Shown: one piece after another, positions 50,064 through 60,135 of the stretch
How the letters are laid out: every line of letters starts with the position of its first letter
Numbering within the stretch: position 1 is the stretch's first letter
Assembly: GCA_036365145.1 (NCBI GenBank)
Contig: JAEOAD010000026.1
Span: 992,001 to 1,056,000, forward strand
DNA from: Orientallactaga sibirica
Lineage: Eukaryota; Chordata; Mammalia; Rodentia; Dipodidae
Reading direction: 5' to 3'
DNA length: 64,000 nucleotides
Program-made: the position numbers and the translations under genes
Notes under the pieces: model-generated
Told to the model about the DNA's origin: nothing
Databases searched by the model: none
What the model saw: only the letters and a program-made list of their open reading frames with translations

Positions 50064-51519
50064 TGTAGCTTCCTTTCTCATGCATCCGCAGGTAGGTTAA
50101 TGACGCTCTCTCTCTCTCAGCGTTGGTGGACGTCTGAGTGCAGATGGTCTACAGGAGGCACATTCTTCAGCAGGAATCTGTGCAGGGGGGTGTGTGTGGA
50201 GGAGGTGCGTCCTGCCCTCCATGGGCTCCCAGGGGCATACCAGCACCCCTCCTTCTCATCTGGCTTATTATGTACACCCTATCAGCTGCTCTGTATTCTT
50301 AGTGGAAATTTTACATTCCACTTTGTAGGTGGGTGTGGGTAACCAAAATCCCATTTTGGAAAAATGAAACAGATCAGAAACAGATAACGATGAGAAAGTA
50401 TGGGTGTAATAAGTTAAGAAAAATATTATAAAAGGAAAGACACTGCCCCAAAATACTTTTTTTTTTTTTGACAGTGCATGACTAGTGGTAGTTCCTGTAA
50501 CTTCTAAGAGTTCTTTTAAGTTAATGAGTTAGTTTTTAACTTTATAGGGGTCAATTATTCTCTTCAGCGTTGCATTAGGGAAGCCCACACAGGTTATGAA
50601 TACCTAAATAGGTAGTTTTTACATAGATACTGTGTCCCTGACAGAATTATTTTTAGATGAGGTTAGTAACATTAGGAATGCTGAAGAGTATGGGAGCCTT
50701 TGAAACATTCCACAGAGTGTAATAAAGAGAAAATTAGACTATAATGTTTTTCAATAGCTTTTTTTTGTCATGTTGGGAAAAAATGGAATTTGGTCAAAAT
50801 TGGCTGAAAAGATTTAGCAATGTGTTTATTCAGAATATAATTACACTTAAGAATTTTCCAAGGATGGAATTACCTGTATGCATGTCTTGTTTGTCTGTTT
50901 GGCCACTTTTTAAGCTAAAAAGGAAACTTTCACCATGCTGTGTATTGTGAGGCCATGTGGTTTTCTTGTGCGTTACTTGTTTTGAGTTTTTGTTTTTGTG
51001 AAGGGAAGCATTCCATTTAGACAATTGCTCAAAAGACAAATATGTAACCCATGGTATACCATCCATGTCTGGCAGAAAAATAACCGTTCCAATAAGAGAT
51101 GGTAGCCCGCACTTGACAGATGAACCCTAACTGCACTTGACAGATGAACCCTAACCGCACTTGACAGACGAACCCTAACCGGTCTGTGTGCTGGGAGTTA
51201 GTCTGCACTGGTATTATTGCACAGGGATGGGCCGGGCTTGGGTAGGCCTGAGGAGTTTCATCAGCTCACAGAAGCTAATTGGAGCCTCCCGGGAACATTC
51301 TGGTAGTTTTCTCTTCGTGGTTAGAGACACCTTCTTAACTAGGTTCATGCTGAAGGTAAACTGGGTGGAATTTTTAAAAAATCATTGCATAAGAATGCTG
51401 AATGAAGATACTCTCTCTAGAGTACTTCAGACTCTGGAGCCCGATTTTGCCCCCATAGGTGTTACCTGGAATTTCTAGAAATTGTGGGTGTTGAAAATTT
51501 ACAGTTTTGGGGGGGGGGC
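50064..51519. other. Longest SINE-free block of intron 2
   Basis: 1.45 kb, AT-rich in the middle, with no SINE. Small open frames on both strands have no domain. It holds the 24-bp minisatellite at 51108. No exon signature found. Confidence 0.6.
51108..51179 (+). repeat. 24-bp minisatellite, three units
   Basis: Three tandem units of 'gcacttgacagatgaaccct' plus AAC and a C/T at the first base; only three substitutions among them. Each unit carries the telomere-like CCCTAAC. Confidence 0.97.
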
Positions 51520-51703
51520 TAGAGGAATAGCTCAGTGGATAAAGTGCTACACACGCATGAAAAATAGTTAGTACCCCTGGCGCCCATGTAAATGCCCACC
51601 TGTCATTCCAGCCCTTGGGAGGCAGAGACAGGGCATCCCTGGGGCAAGATGGCTGGCTACACTGGCCATATCATATGCGTGTTCATGTGAGAGACCCTGC
51701 CTC
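51520..51703 (+). mobile_element. B4-like composite SINE
   Basis: tRNA-type head 'ctagaggaatagctcagtgg' with a B1-type body ending 'gagagaccctgcctca'; diverged. Confidence 0.65.
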
Positions 51704-51862
51704 ATAGAGAGAATGGGTTAGCCAGGGCTTCCCACCACTACAAAACTCCAGAAGCAGGCGCCACATTGTGCATCTGGCTTTACATGAGTATCGGGGAACT
51801 GAACCCAGGCCATCAAGCTTTGCAAGCAAGCACCTTTTAACCTCTGAGCCATCTCCCCAGCC
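51704..51862 (-). mobile_element. B2-like tRNA-SINE, 3' truncated
   Basis: Starts at 'agagagaatgggttagccag' directly after the B4-like element. Confidence 0.85.
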
Positions 51863-51889
51863 CTCTAGTGGGTCTTTTTATTTTTTACT

Positions 51890-52095
51890 TTTTGGAGCTG
51901 ACAGACAGAGAGAAAGAGGCAGATAGCTAGATAGAGAATAGGCAAGCCAGGGCCTCCAGCCACTGCAAACAAACTCCAGATGCACGCGCCCCCTTGTGCA
52001 TCTGGCTTACGTGGTTCCTGGGGAATCGAGCCTTGAATCGGGGTCCTTAGGCTTCACAGGCAAGCGCTTAACCACTAAGCCATTTCTCCAACCCT
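51890..52095 (-). mobile_element. B2-like tRNA-SINE
   Basis: Reverse copy of the 'gaatcgagccttgaatcggg' subtype. Confidence 0.9.
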
Positions 52096-52162
52096 CTAGT
52101 GGGTCTTTAGTTATGACTCTGTACTGCCATGCTTATACTATGCAGTCTTAATTGTTTTTGGT

Positions 52163-52311
52163 TTTTGTTTTTTCGAGGTAGGGTCTCACTCTAGCCCAGG
52201 CTGACCTGGAAGTCACTATGTAGTCTCAGGATGGCCTTGAACTCATGGCGATCCTCCTACCTCTGCCCTCCCATGTGCTGGGATTAAAGGCGTGCGCCAC
52301 CATACCTGGCT
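52163..52311 (-). mobile_element. B1-like SINE
   Basis: Near-consensus reverse copy. Confidence 0.92.
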
Positions 52312-52502
52312 TCTTAATTTATTTGAGTTTGCTATTCCATACTAATCTCTCATTTCTTGGAGATCTTTACCATAGTAAAATTCCATTTATTTTCACCCAT
52401 AACTTTCTGCTCATATTAAACATTTTGCTTCCAATGCACATGTCCAATGCCATGCATCATCATTATTATTTTGCTTTAAACAAGCAAACAAAAAAAAACC
52501 TG

Positions 52503-52695
52503 GGCCTGGAGAGATAGTATAGCAGTTAAGGCATTTGCCTGTGAAGCCTAAGGACCCAGGTTCGATTCCCCAGAACCCATGTAAACCAGATGCATAAGGT
52601 GGTGCATGAGTCTGGAGTTCATTTGCAGGGCTGAGAGCCCTGGCATGCCCATTCTCTCTGTCTCTATCTCTCTCAAATAAATAAATAATATATTT
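52503..52695 (+). mobile_element. B2-like tRNA-SINE
   Basis: Forward copy. Confidence 0.92.
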
Positions 52696-52707
52696 TTTAA
52701 AAAGTTG

Positions 52708-52860
52708 CCAGGCATGGTGGTGCACACCTTTAATCCCAGCACTCAGGAGGCAGAGGTAGGAGGAGGATCACCATGAGTTTGAGGCCACCCTGAGACTACA
52801 GAGTAAATTCCAGGTCAGCCTGGGCTAGAGTGAGACCCTACCTGAAAAAAAAAAATTAAA
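52708..52860 (+). mobile_element. B1-like SINE
   Basis: Forward copy. Confidence 0.92.
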
Positions 52861-52897
52861 TTTTGTCTGTCTGAGAAAAATGTCTGGCTGTCACCTG

Positions 52898-53030
52898 TTT
52901 TCCTTTCCTTTCCTTTCCTTTCCTTTCCTTTCCTTTCCTTTCCTTTCCTTTCCTTTCCTTTCCTTTCCTTTCCTTTCCTTTCCTTTCCTTTCCTTTCCTT
53001 TCCCTTCCCTTCCTTCCCTTCCATTTCTTT
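52898..53030 (+). repeat. (TTTCC)n pentanucleotide microsatellite
   Basis: About 20 pure TTTCC units (GGAAA on the other strand), ending in TTCCC variants. Lies in DCDC2 intron 2. Confidence 0.97.
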
Positions 53031-53063
53031 CCTCTATTCTTCCCTTTTCCTTCCCTTTTTTTT

Positions 53064-53250
53064 TTTTTTTTTTTTTGGTTTTTCGAGGTAGGGTCTCACT
53101 CTGATCCAGGCTGACCTGGAATATCATCTTTGTAGTCCCAGGGTGGATCTGGAGAGAGATTGAACTCATGGTGATCCTCATATCTCTCCACCTCTGCCTC
53201 CCCATGCATTGTGCTGGGATTCAACTGCTGAGCCATCTCTCCAACCCCTT
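53064..53250 (-). mobile_element. B1-like SINE with insertions, ending in a B2-like head fragment
   Basis: The B1 body is interrupted ('ggatctggagagagattgaa', 'atatctctccacctctgcct'), and 'caactgctgagccatctctc' at the end is B2-like. Confidence 0.75.
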
Positions 53251-53255
53251 TCAGG

Positions 53256-54096
53256 GTTCCAGTTTCTCCATCACACCAGGCTGTGTCTCAGCTTTTCCAC
53301 TGGGCTAAGACCCAGAGTAGTCACAGTGGGTTCTGTTTCCCCCAGTGCTGGGAGGTAGCTTTGGTTCTCAGCTTTTCCACTGGGGAACTTTTGCGTGACG
53401 TGGCGTGGAACTTTTTGCGTGAAGTGAAGGTAGATAGCGTGTGCTCTCAGGACACAGCACACCCGCCTCCTCCGTGGGATGCCAAGCAGGAGCGGCTGGG
53501 CTCCATTCGTAGTTGACCTTGGCATAGGCGAGGACGGCTCTGGCTGCCAGCACTGTGCCAATGCTTTGGAGAATCACGGCTTCACAGGGCGTGCTCGGGA
53601 CTTGCTCTCTCTTTAGCAGGTTTTGGGAGTTAATACCAGTGAGATTTAGGGTCTGTCTCTTGGCACTCGGTTCAACTGTTGGCTTCATGTGCCACTGGGG
53701 ATCCTATCATCTCGCCCCACCTCCAGCCTGCCACGCCGCGGGGTTTCTTTCTCGGTTTTCATTCTCTGCCGAGAGCTTTGTCAGGCTCTGTATCTGCTGA
53801 AGGCCCTGAGTGGAGGACTTGGCGGTGCTGTGGACCTGTTTGGGCACCCTGATCTTCTGTGCAATGCCAACCCGTCCCCTGGCCAAGTCTGTATGGAAGG
53901 TTTGTCCCTCTGCCTTCTGTCGTCCTGGGGCTGGAAGAAGCTTAGGTTTCTTGTCGTGTAGAAAGAGCTCATCCTCCTTGGAAGTCGTTCACCTAGACTT
54001 CCCTGCACCTTTAGCTGTTTAGTGGGGCTTGTAAAAATGTATTTTGAGTTTTGTTGTTATGGCCCAAGCAGCCGTCTTTTGCAGGGTCCTTTCTGA
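53256..54096 (-). other. Unassigned GC-richer block, possible processed pseudogene
   Basis: 840 bases without SINEs and richer in GC than the surrounding intron. Minus-strand frames (53271-53561, 53368-53688 and 53781-54008) are open but shift among themselves, as in an old retrocopy. A 20-base-scale direct repeat ('ctcagcttttccactggg') occurs at 53287 and 53369. I could not identify a parent gene and see no poly-A remnant. Confidence 0.35.
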
Positions 54097-54116
54097 TGTT
54101 ATCTGTTAATTTAAAA

Positions 54117-54312
54117 AAAAAACATTTTATTTTTATTTATTTATTTATTTGATAGAGAGAGAATGGGCTGCCAGGCCCTCCAGCCACTGCAAATGACCTC
54201 CAGATGCATGTGCCCCCTTGTGCATCTGGCTAACGTGGGTCTTGGGGAATCAAACCTGGGTCCTTTGGCTTTGCAGGCAAATGCCTTAACCACTAAGCCA
54301 TCTCTCCAGCCC
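54117..54312 (-). mobile_element. B2-like tRNA-SINE with target-site duplication
   Basis: The 20-base repeat TGTTATCTGTTAATTTAAAA occurs at 54097-54116 and 54313-54332. Confidence 0.95.
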
Positions 54313-54344
54313 TGTTATCTGTTAATTTAAAAAAATATTTGATT

Positions 54345-54382
54345 TATTTATTTTCTTTTAAGAAAATTTTTATTTGAGAGGC

Positions 54383-54417
<35 letters not shown>

Positions 54418-54566
54418 ATGGGTGTTCCAGGGCCTTCAGCCACTGCAAACAGACTCCAAATGCATGCATCATCTTGTGCATCTGACTTATGTGGGTCTCG
54501 AGAAATCAAACCTGGGTCCTTTGGCTTTGCAGCCAAGTGCCTTAACTGCTAAGCCATTTCTCCAGC
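54345..54566 (-). mobile_element. B2-like tRNA-SINE
   Basis: Reverse copy with pure (GA)n. Confidence 0.92.
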
Positions 54567-54571
54567 CCTAT

Positions 54572-54820
54572 TTATTTATTTTCAAATAGAGAGAAACAGA
54601 GAGAACACATGCACAGAGAGAAAGAGAGGGAGGGAGAGAGAGAGAGACAGACAGAAGGAAAGAGAGAGAATGGGCACACCAGGGCCTTCAGCCACTGCAA
54701 ATGAACTCTAGACACGAGTGCCACTTTGTGCATTTGGCTTTCTGCGGGTCCTGGGGAATTTAACTCTGGCCGTTAGGCCTCACAGGCAAGCACCATAACC
54801 GCTGAACCATCTCTCCAGCC
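54572..54820 (-). mobile_element. B2-like tRNA-SINE
   Basis: Reverse copy with an extended GA/GACA tract. Confidence 0.9.
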
Positions 54821-55045
54821 CATCTCTTAATTTTTCATTATGGAATCAACAGTTGGGTTGAAGACTGATGGCTGCCTCACCTCCTGCTATCTAAGAGCCC
54901 TTCCTTTTAAATACCTCTCAACCATGCATCTGCAGCATCTCCCTGACCAGCGGCTGCATCCTGTGAGGTTTCAGCACTATTTCCAGCATGGGATATCCTC
55001 TGGCAGAGGCACTTTGCAAAGCCATTTGTGATCTCTATTGTCCAT
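54821..55045. other. Non-SINE intron 2 stretch
   Basis: Nothing recognised. Confidence 0.4.
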
Positions 55046-55176
55046 TTTTTTTTTTTTTTTTTTGCTTTTTTGAGGTAGGGTCTCACTGTAGCCCAGGCTG
55101 ACCTGGAATTCACTATGTAGTCTCAGGGTGGCCTCCCAAGTTCTGGGATTAAAGGCGTGCACCACCACATCTGGCT
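55046..55176 (-). mobile_element. B1-like SINE, internal deletion
   Basis: Jumps from 'cagggtggcc' to 'tcccaagttctggg'. Confidence 0.9.
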
Positions 55177-55189
55177 AGGTATCTTTTTA

Positions 55190-55403
55190 ATAAAAATACA
55201 TTTACTTGTTTGTTTGGAAGCAGAGAAATGAGAGAGAGAGAGAGCACGAGAGAGAGAGGAGGGGCATACCAGGGCCCCCTGCCACTGCAAACACACTACA
55301 GATGCATGTGCCACATTTTGTTTTACGTGGGAACTAGGAAATCAAACCCAGGCTGTCAGGCTTTGCAAGCAAACACCTTTAATCACTGAGCTGTTTTCCA
55401 GCC
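55190..55403 (-). mobile_element. B2-like tRNA-SINE
   Basis: Reverse copy. Confidence 0.9.
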
Positions 55404-55455
55404 CGGTATTACATATTTTAACCAATCTTTCTTCCATTTAAAAATAGTAAAATTG

Positions 55456-55667
55456 GGGCTGGAGAGACGGCTTAGCAGTTATGACATTTGCCTGCAAAGC
55501 CTAAGGACCCAGGTTCAATTCTCCAGGACCACGTAAGCCAGATGCATAAGGTGGCACATGCATCTGGAGTTCGTTTACAGTGGCTGGAGGCTCTGGTGCA
55601 CCCATTCTTTCTCTTTCTGCTTCTTTTTCTGTCTCTTTCTCTCCCAAATGAATAAATAAAAATTAAA
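55456..55667 (+). mobile_element. B2-like tRNA-SINE
   Basis: Forward copy; 'aaaatagtaaaattgg' before and 'aaaatagcaaaattgg' after look like its target-site duplication. Confidence 0.93.
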
Positions 55668-55714
55668 AATAGCAAAATTGGAAGAATGGATGATGCTGGT
55701 TATTATTATAATTG

Positions 55715-55786
55715 TTTTTGTGGTGCTGGGGGTCCAACCCTGGGCCTTCCATGTGCTAGGCACACTCTGTCCTTCGCCATAGATGA
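55715..55786 (-). mobile_element. Old tRNA-related SINE relic
   Basis: 'gtgctgggggtccaaccctg' and 'catgtgctaggcacactctg', same class as the relic at 7605. Confidence 0.5.
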
Positions 55787-55930
55787 TTTTCCTTTAATCT
55801 CTAACTGAAAGAACTGTTTAAGAAGAGGTTAAATAAATTACGTGCATCTGAGGGATAGAGCACAGACAGCTGGTATCTAGAATGAAGCCACCTTCCCTCT
55901 GAAGTATGGCATGCAAAAAGGGTCAGGACC

Positions 55931-56022
55931 AAGTAGTCTCAGGCTAGCCTTGAACTCATGGTGATCCTCCTACCTCTGCCTCCCGAGTGCTGGGATTAAA
56001 GGCGTGTGCCACCATGCCCAGC
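55931..56022 (-). mobile_element. B1-like SINE, head two-thirds
   Basis: Starts at 'gtagtctcaggctagcctt'. Confidence 0.85.
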
Positions 56023-56094
56023 TGGAAGAACTTTTTTTAAATGTGATAGTTCATTGCAAACAACCATAGCTAAATACACTTACAGTGTTATATC

Positions 56095-56232
56095 ACCATG
56101 AATTCAAGGCCGGCCTGAGGAGGTAGAGGCAGGAGGATCGCAAGTTCAAGGTCATCCTTGGCTACGTTGGGAGTTTGAGGCCAGCTTAGACCTGAACTGC
56201 ATGAAACCTTGTCTCAAAAAAAAAAAAAAAAG
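56095..56232 (+). mobile_element. Old B1-related SINE
   Basis: Rearranged; 'gaggtagaggcaggaggatc' and 'ccttgtctcaaaaa' readable. Confidence 0.6.
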
Positions 56233-56325
56233 CCAGGCATGGCAGCGCACGCCTTTAATCCCAGCATTCGGGAGGCAACAAAACAAAACAGAAAAGAAAA
56301 GAAAAAAGAAAAAGGAAAAGAATTC
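56233..56325 (+). mobile_element. B1-like SINE, 3' deleted
   Basis: Head passes straight into a (CAAAA)/(GAAAA) tail. Confidence 0.85.
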
Positions 56326-56574
56326 CCTAAGAGTTCACTGTTTTTGACCTTTGGCACAGCTCCCAGGTCACTTTGGGGCGTGTGGTAGGTTCATTTTCTT
56401 CTTCTTTGGGGGACAGCTTTGCTAAGGGCATCTAATACTGAAGGAGGGAGACTCCCCCCTCCCATCTGAGTAGAAAAGCACCAAGGCTTTAAAACTGGCA
56501 CAGCAGGGGTCCCGACTGTCTCCTCAGATGCCTTGCTAGGAAGCCAAGTACTTATGTATTTATTTAATATCTTT

Positions 56575-56757
56575 TTGTATATTATTTATTTGCAAGCAGG
56601 GAGAGAGGAGAGAGAGAGAATGGGCATGCCAGGGCTTTTTGCCACTGCCGATGAACTCCAGATGCACGTGCCATTTTGGGCATCTGGCTTTCCGTGGGGA
56701 CTGGGGATTTGAACCCAGGGCCACCAGGCCTTGCAAGCAAGCACCTTTAACCACTAA
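56575..56757 (-). mobile_element. B2-like tRNA-SINE
   Basis: Ends about 25 bases before the exon 3 acceptor, so SINE sequence may lie close to or include the branch region. Confidence 0.9.
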
Positions 56758-56781
56758 GGATTTCTTTCTTTGCCTTTGAAG

Positions 56782-56858
56782 GTGAAACCAGTAGTCCACA
56801 GCAGGATCCACGTGTCTGCTCGCTTCAGGAAGTCACTCCACGAGCCTTGCACCATCTT
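56782..56858 (+). CDS. DCDC2: DCDC2 coding exon 3
   Basis: 77 bases in phase 0 encoding VKPVVHSRIHVSARFRKSL then HEPCTI plus two bases; this is the linker and the start of the second doublecortin domain. The acceptor is 'tttctttgcctttgaag' and the donor is CTT|GTGAGT. It aligns with human residues from about 119. Confidence 0.96.
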
Positions 56859-56991
56859 GTGAGTCAGAGCCCTTACGTTTCAGCCCTGCAGTGGCTACAT
56901 GGCTTCCTTGGGGTCTGGAATTTCAGTTTTATGTGCAAAACCGTTACAAATGGTTTGGATCTTTTTTTTTTTTTTTTCCCTGCCCCTGCAG

Positions 56992-57123
56992 TTTGATTGC
57001 AAATGGAGACCTCATAAGTCCAGCTTCTCGCCTCCTCATCCCTGGGAAAGCTTTGGATCAGTGGGACCATGTACTGCAAATGATCACAGAAAAGATTACT
57101 CTCCAGAGTGGGGCTGTCCACAG
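56992..57123 (+). CDS. DCDC2: DCDC2 coding exon 4: second doublecortin domain, first part
   Basis: 132 bases. It completes the Phe codon split with exon 3 and reads FLIANGDLISPASRLLIPGK, then ALDQWDHVLQMITEKI and TLQSGAVHR. The acceptor has a run of 17 T (56961-56977) and the donor is CACAG|GTGTGT. Only 133 bases separate it from exon 3. Confidence 0.97.
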
Positions 57124-57276
57124 GTGTGTCAATGGCTTCCTGTGCACGGATCTGTGTGGCGGACGGTGGGGGGCGGGGGAAGGGTCATTGAAGATGCTGC
57201 CAGGAGCCTCTGGACTCGCAGATCCTTAGGTTTGAATTTTGGTTGATCCAATTAGCTGTGTATGCCTCCATTTTTT

Positions 57277-57507
57277 AAAAATATTTTATTTTTTATTTAT
57301 TTGAGAGAGAGATACAGAAATAGGCGGGGAGAGAGAGAGAGAGAGAGAGGATGGGTGCGCCAGGGCCTACAGCCACTGCAAACGAACTCCAGATGCATGC
57401 GCCCCCTTGTGCATCTGGCTTACGTGGGTCCTGGGGAATCAAGCCTCGAACCGGGGTCCTTAGGCTTTACAGGCAAATGCTTAATCACTAAGCCATCTCT
57501 CCAGCCC
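57277..57507 (-). mobile_element. B2-like tRNA-SINE with target-site duplication
   Basis: ATGCCTCCATTTTTT at 57262-57276 and 57508-57522; 'gaatcaagcctcgaaccggg' subtype. Confidence 0.95.
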
Positions 57508-57699
57508 ATGCCTCCATTTTTTTTAGCTGCAGAATATATTTACAACAGCACTTCCCTCACGGGGTTGTTTCAGGCAGTCCTTGACACATCGGAACATGCC
57601 AGCAATATTGCCTACTCCTATTATTTTGGCTATTTTTGTTTAGAGTAAGTATTCCAGATAAATTCAGATGTACAAATAAATACATATGTAAATACCAAC

Positions 57700-58084
57700 T
57701 GTTGGGGTCCCCCCTAGGTCCAGCCCAGGAGGGACGGCAGGGTCTCTGCCGAGTTGGGGGTGAGAGGCGGAGTCACGACACAGACTCCGGGAGTTGGGTG
57801 GAAGCAGCAGAGGGTGAGCTGCCGCAAACTTGTTTATTGAGGAAGTACACGGAATTTTAAGGGGCTTGACTGGCCAATCACTGTATGGGGTGGTCCCCTT
57901 TTTGTGACCAATGACAGCCTGTCTCCAGACAGATCATCTCGTACCAGATTTCTTGCGAGCATGGGACTGTAGCTGTTGTCATGCCAGGCCTGCGCAGAAT
58001 GCCATGTTCACAGAAGCCACTTCCTGGTTTCTCTGCCATGGGGTCTGGCTAGGGCCAGGCCTGCATTGTGCCATACAACCAACA
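57700..58084 (-). mobile_element. Solo ERV LTR (class II-like)
   Basis: 385 bases bounded by the inverted ends TGTTGG and CCAACA. On the minus strand it carries, in order, CCAAT-type ATTGG boxes, a polyadenylation signal AATAAA (in 'cctcaataaacaag', about 57833-57838) and a GC-rich U5-like end. No internal viral genes are present in the window, so it is a solo LTR. I see no clear 6-base target duplication. It sits in DCDC2 intron 4, antisense to the gene. Confidence 0.8.
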
Positions 58085-58227
58085 TTGAAGTGAACATATA
58101 TATGTCTCCTGAACATTTGGATTTGGCTAATCTAGTGAGCCAGGTTGTCCCCGGGGATACCCTGTCAGTTTACAGAGTGCTGGCATTATAGGAGAGAACT
58201 GCCCCCCCCCCCTTAGCATATATGTGG
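58085..58227. other. Non-SINE intron 4 stretch
   Basis: Contains a run of C (58201-58211); otherwise nothing seen. Confidence 0.4.
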
Positions 58228-58304
58228 ATGCCACCCTGAGACTACATAGTGAATTCCAGGTCAGCCTGAGCTAGAGTCAGACCCTACCTCAGAAAAAAAA
58301 AAAA
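58228..58304 (+). mobile_element. B1-like SINE 3' half
   Basis: Starts at 'gccaccctgagactacat'. Confidence 0.85.
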
Positions 58305-58419
58305 GAAGTTTTGTGAACACTTTAGTAAGACAGCACTGTTCCTGGCCATTCATAGTAGTTTACAGTGGTGGTTTACAGTGACGGAAGGCTCTGGTCAGAC
58401 CCTGTGGCTCTGGGGACGT

Positions 58420-58460
58420 CTATGAGACCCTATCTTGAAAAACCAAAAAAAAAAAAAAAG
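58420..58460 (+). mobile_element. B1-like SINE 3' end fragment
   Basis: 'gagaccctatcttgaaaaac' and A-tail. Confidence 0.7.
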
Positions 58461-58589
58461 TAGCAGTAATGCTGCGCTGTTCTGTCATTAATGCTGGCGC
58501 AGGACTGTCACCTCCTTCCTCTCACCTCCTCCCTTTAACCTCCTTTACTGACCCAGTTCTTAGTGTGTTTGGCTGTTACAGTTTGGCCA

Positions 58590-58756
58590 GAGGCTTTTTT
58601 TTTTTTTTTTTGGTTTTGCAAGGTAGGGTCTCACTCTGGTCCAGGCTGACCTGGAATTAACTATGTAGTCTCAGGGTGGCCTCGAACTCACAGCGATCCT
58701 CCTACCTCTGCCTCCCGAGTGCTGGGATTAAAGGCGTGCGCCACCATGCCCGGTTT
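58590..58756 (-). mobile_element. B1-like SINE
   Basis: Near-consensus reverse copy. Confidence 0.93.
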
Positions 58757-59076
58757 ACAGGCTATTTTTAACAGAGAATATGGCCAGACATTTCTCAGCC
58801 GGATGGACACACCAAGAAAATACACTTACACAGTGCTCACGAAATATAACTTTTAAAAAGTCAGTCTTCTGTGGAAGTTGAGCTAGATTTAAACACCACA
58901 TCTTCTACAAGTTACTTTTTTTTCCTCATAAAATCTCACCATGGCTCCAGTGTGGATCCTGGTGCTGGATGCACGGGTTCAGACCTTCAGTGGAAAGCTG
59001 GGCTGGCAGATCTACTGACTTTATGATGCAGTGATCAGAAGAGTGACCAGTGAGCTGAGTTAAGAACGAGCCATCG
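58757..59076. other. Non-SINE intron 4 block
   Basis: 320 bases; nothing recognised. Confidence 0.5.
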
Positions 59077-59268
59077 TGGGGCTGGAGAGATGGCTCAGCA
59101 GTAAAGGCACTTGCATGCAAAGCCTAACCACTTGGGTTCGATTCCCTAGTACCCACGTAAAGCCAGATGCACAAAGTGGCTCATGCATCTGAAGTTTGTT
59201 TGCAGTAGTTAGAGGCCTTGATGTTCTGTGCGTGTGTGTGCGCATGCGTGTGTGCTTGCAAATAAATA
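59077..59268 (+). mobile_element. B2-like tRNA-SINE
   Basis: Forward copy whose CT segment became (GT)n. Confidence 0.9.
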
Positions 59269-59272
59269 AAAT

Positions 59273-59412
59273 AAGCCACGTGTGGGGGCGCACGCCTTTA
59301 ATCCCATTCAGGAGGCAGAGGTAGGAGGTAAATTACTGTGAGTTCGAGGCCACCCTGAGACTACAGAGTGAATTCCAGGTCAGCCTGGGCTAGAGAGAGA
59401 CCCTACCTCCTA
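59273..59412 (+). mobile_element. B1-like SINE
   Basis: Forward copy. Confidence 0.9.
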
Positions 59413-59534
59413 CGTCGAACTCGCCTCCTCTTCCCCAAAAGACCTCCCAAAATCTCATGAGCCATCTCTAGCACACCTACCAGGGCCCAGGTGACACCAT
59501 CCAGAGGAAGTGGTGATTTAAACATGAGTGCTCC

Positions 59535-59616
59535 TAGCCAGGTGTGGTGGCGCCTGCCTTTGATCCCAGCCCTTGGGAGGCAGAGGTAGGAGGATCTCTG
59601 AGTTCGAAACCATGAA
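59535..59616 (+). mobile_element. B1-like SINE, 3' truncated
   Basis: Stops at 'gagttcgaaacc', where L1-like sequence begins. Confidence 0.85.
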
Positions 59617-59905
59617 ACCAGAAACCATGAAAGCAGAGAGCTCAGCACTCAGATTGACTCATAACACACCTGGCAAGGCTCAGGGAACATTGCAGGAAAG
59701 CCCGTAAGAGCTACAGGGTGGGAAGGAGTACCCGAGGCACTGCTCCCTCCCCATTGACTGACTGATGTATTCATACCTTCATGGTGAAAATACCAGTAAC
59801 TCCACCGAGGAGAGCCCTCAGGGAATTATAAAAGGATAACACGAGGGGAATGGGACCAACATGTGATTTGTTCATACATTAAAATGCATAACTAATAAAA
59901 AAATG
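59617..59905 (+). mobile_element. L1 3' UTR-like fragment
   Basis: 'agaaaccatgaaagcagaga' through 'ggggaatgggaccaacatgt' to an AATAAAAAAATGAAA end. The layout suggests a rodent L1 3' end, with no ORF2. Confidence 0.55.
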
Positions 59906-59912
59906 AAAGAAC

Positions 59913-60118
59913 CAAGCTGGGCATGGTGGCGCATGCCTTTAATTCCAGCACTTGGGAGGCAGAGGTAGGAGGATCACCATGAGTTCAAGGCCACCCTGAG
60001 GCTATATAGTGAATTCCAGGTCAGCCTGGGCTAGAGTGCTACCCTACCTTGAAAAACCAAAGAAACAAAACAAAACAAAAAAAACAAAACAAAACAAAAC
60101 AAGACGAAAAAAAGAAGA
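59913..60118 (+). mobile_element. B1-like SINE
   Basis: Forward copy with a long (CAAAA)n tail. Confidence 0.92.
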
Positions 60119-60135
60119 GTGCTTTCAAGACCTGT

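Noticed and set aside
51108..51179. Interstitial telomere repeat
   Set aside because: CCCTAAC occurs once per 24-base unit and not as consecutive hexamers.
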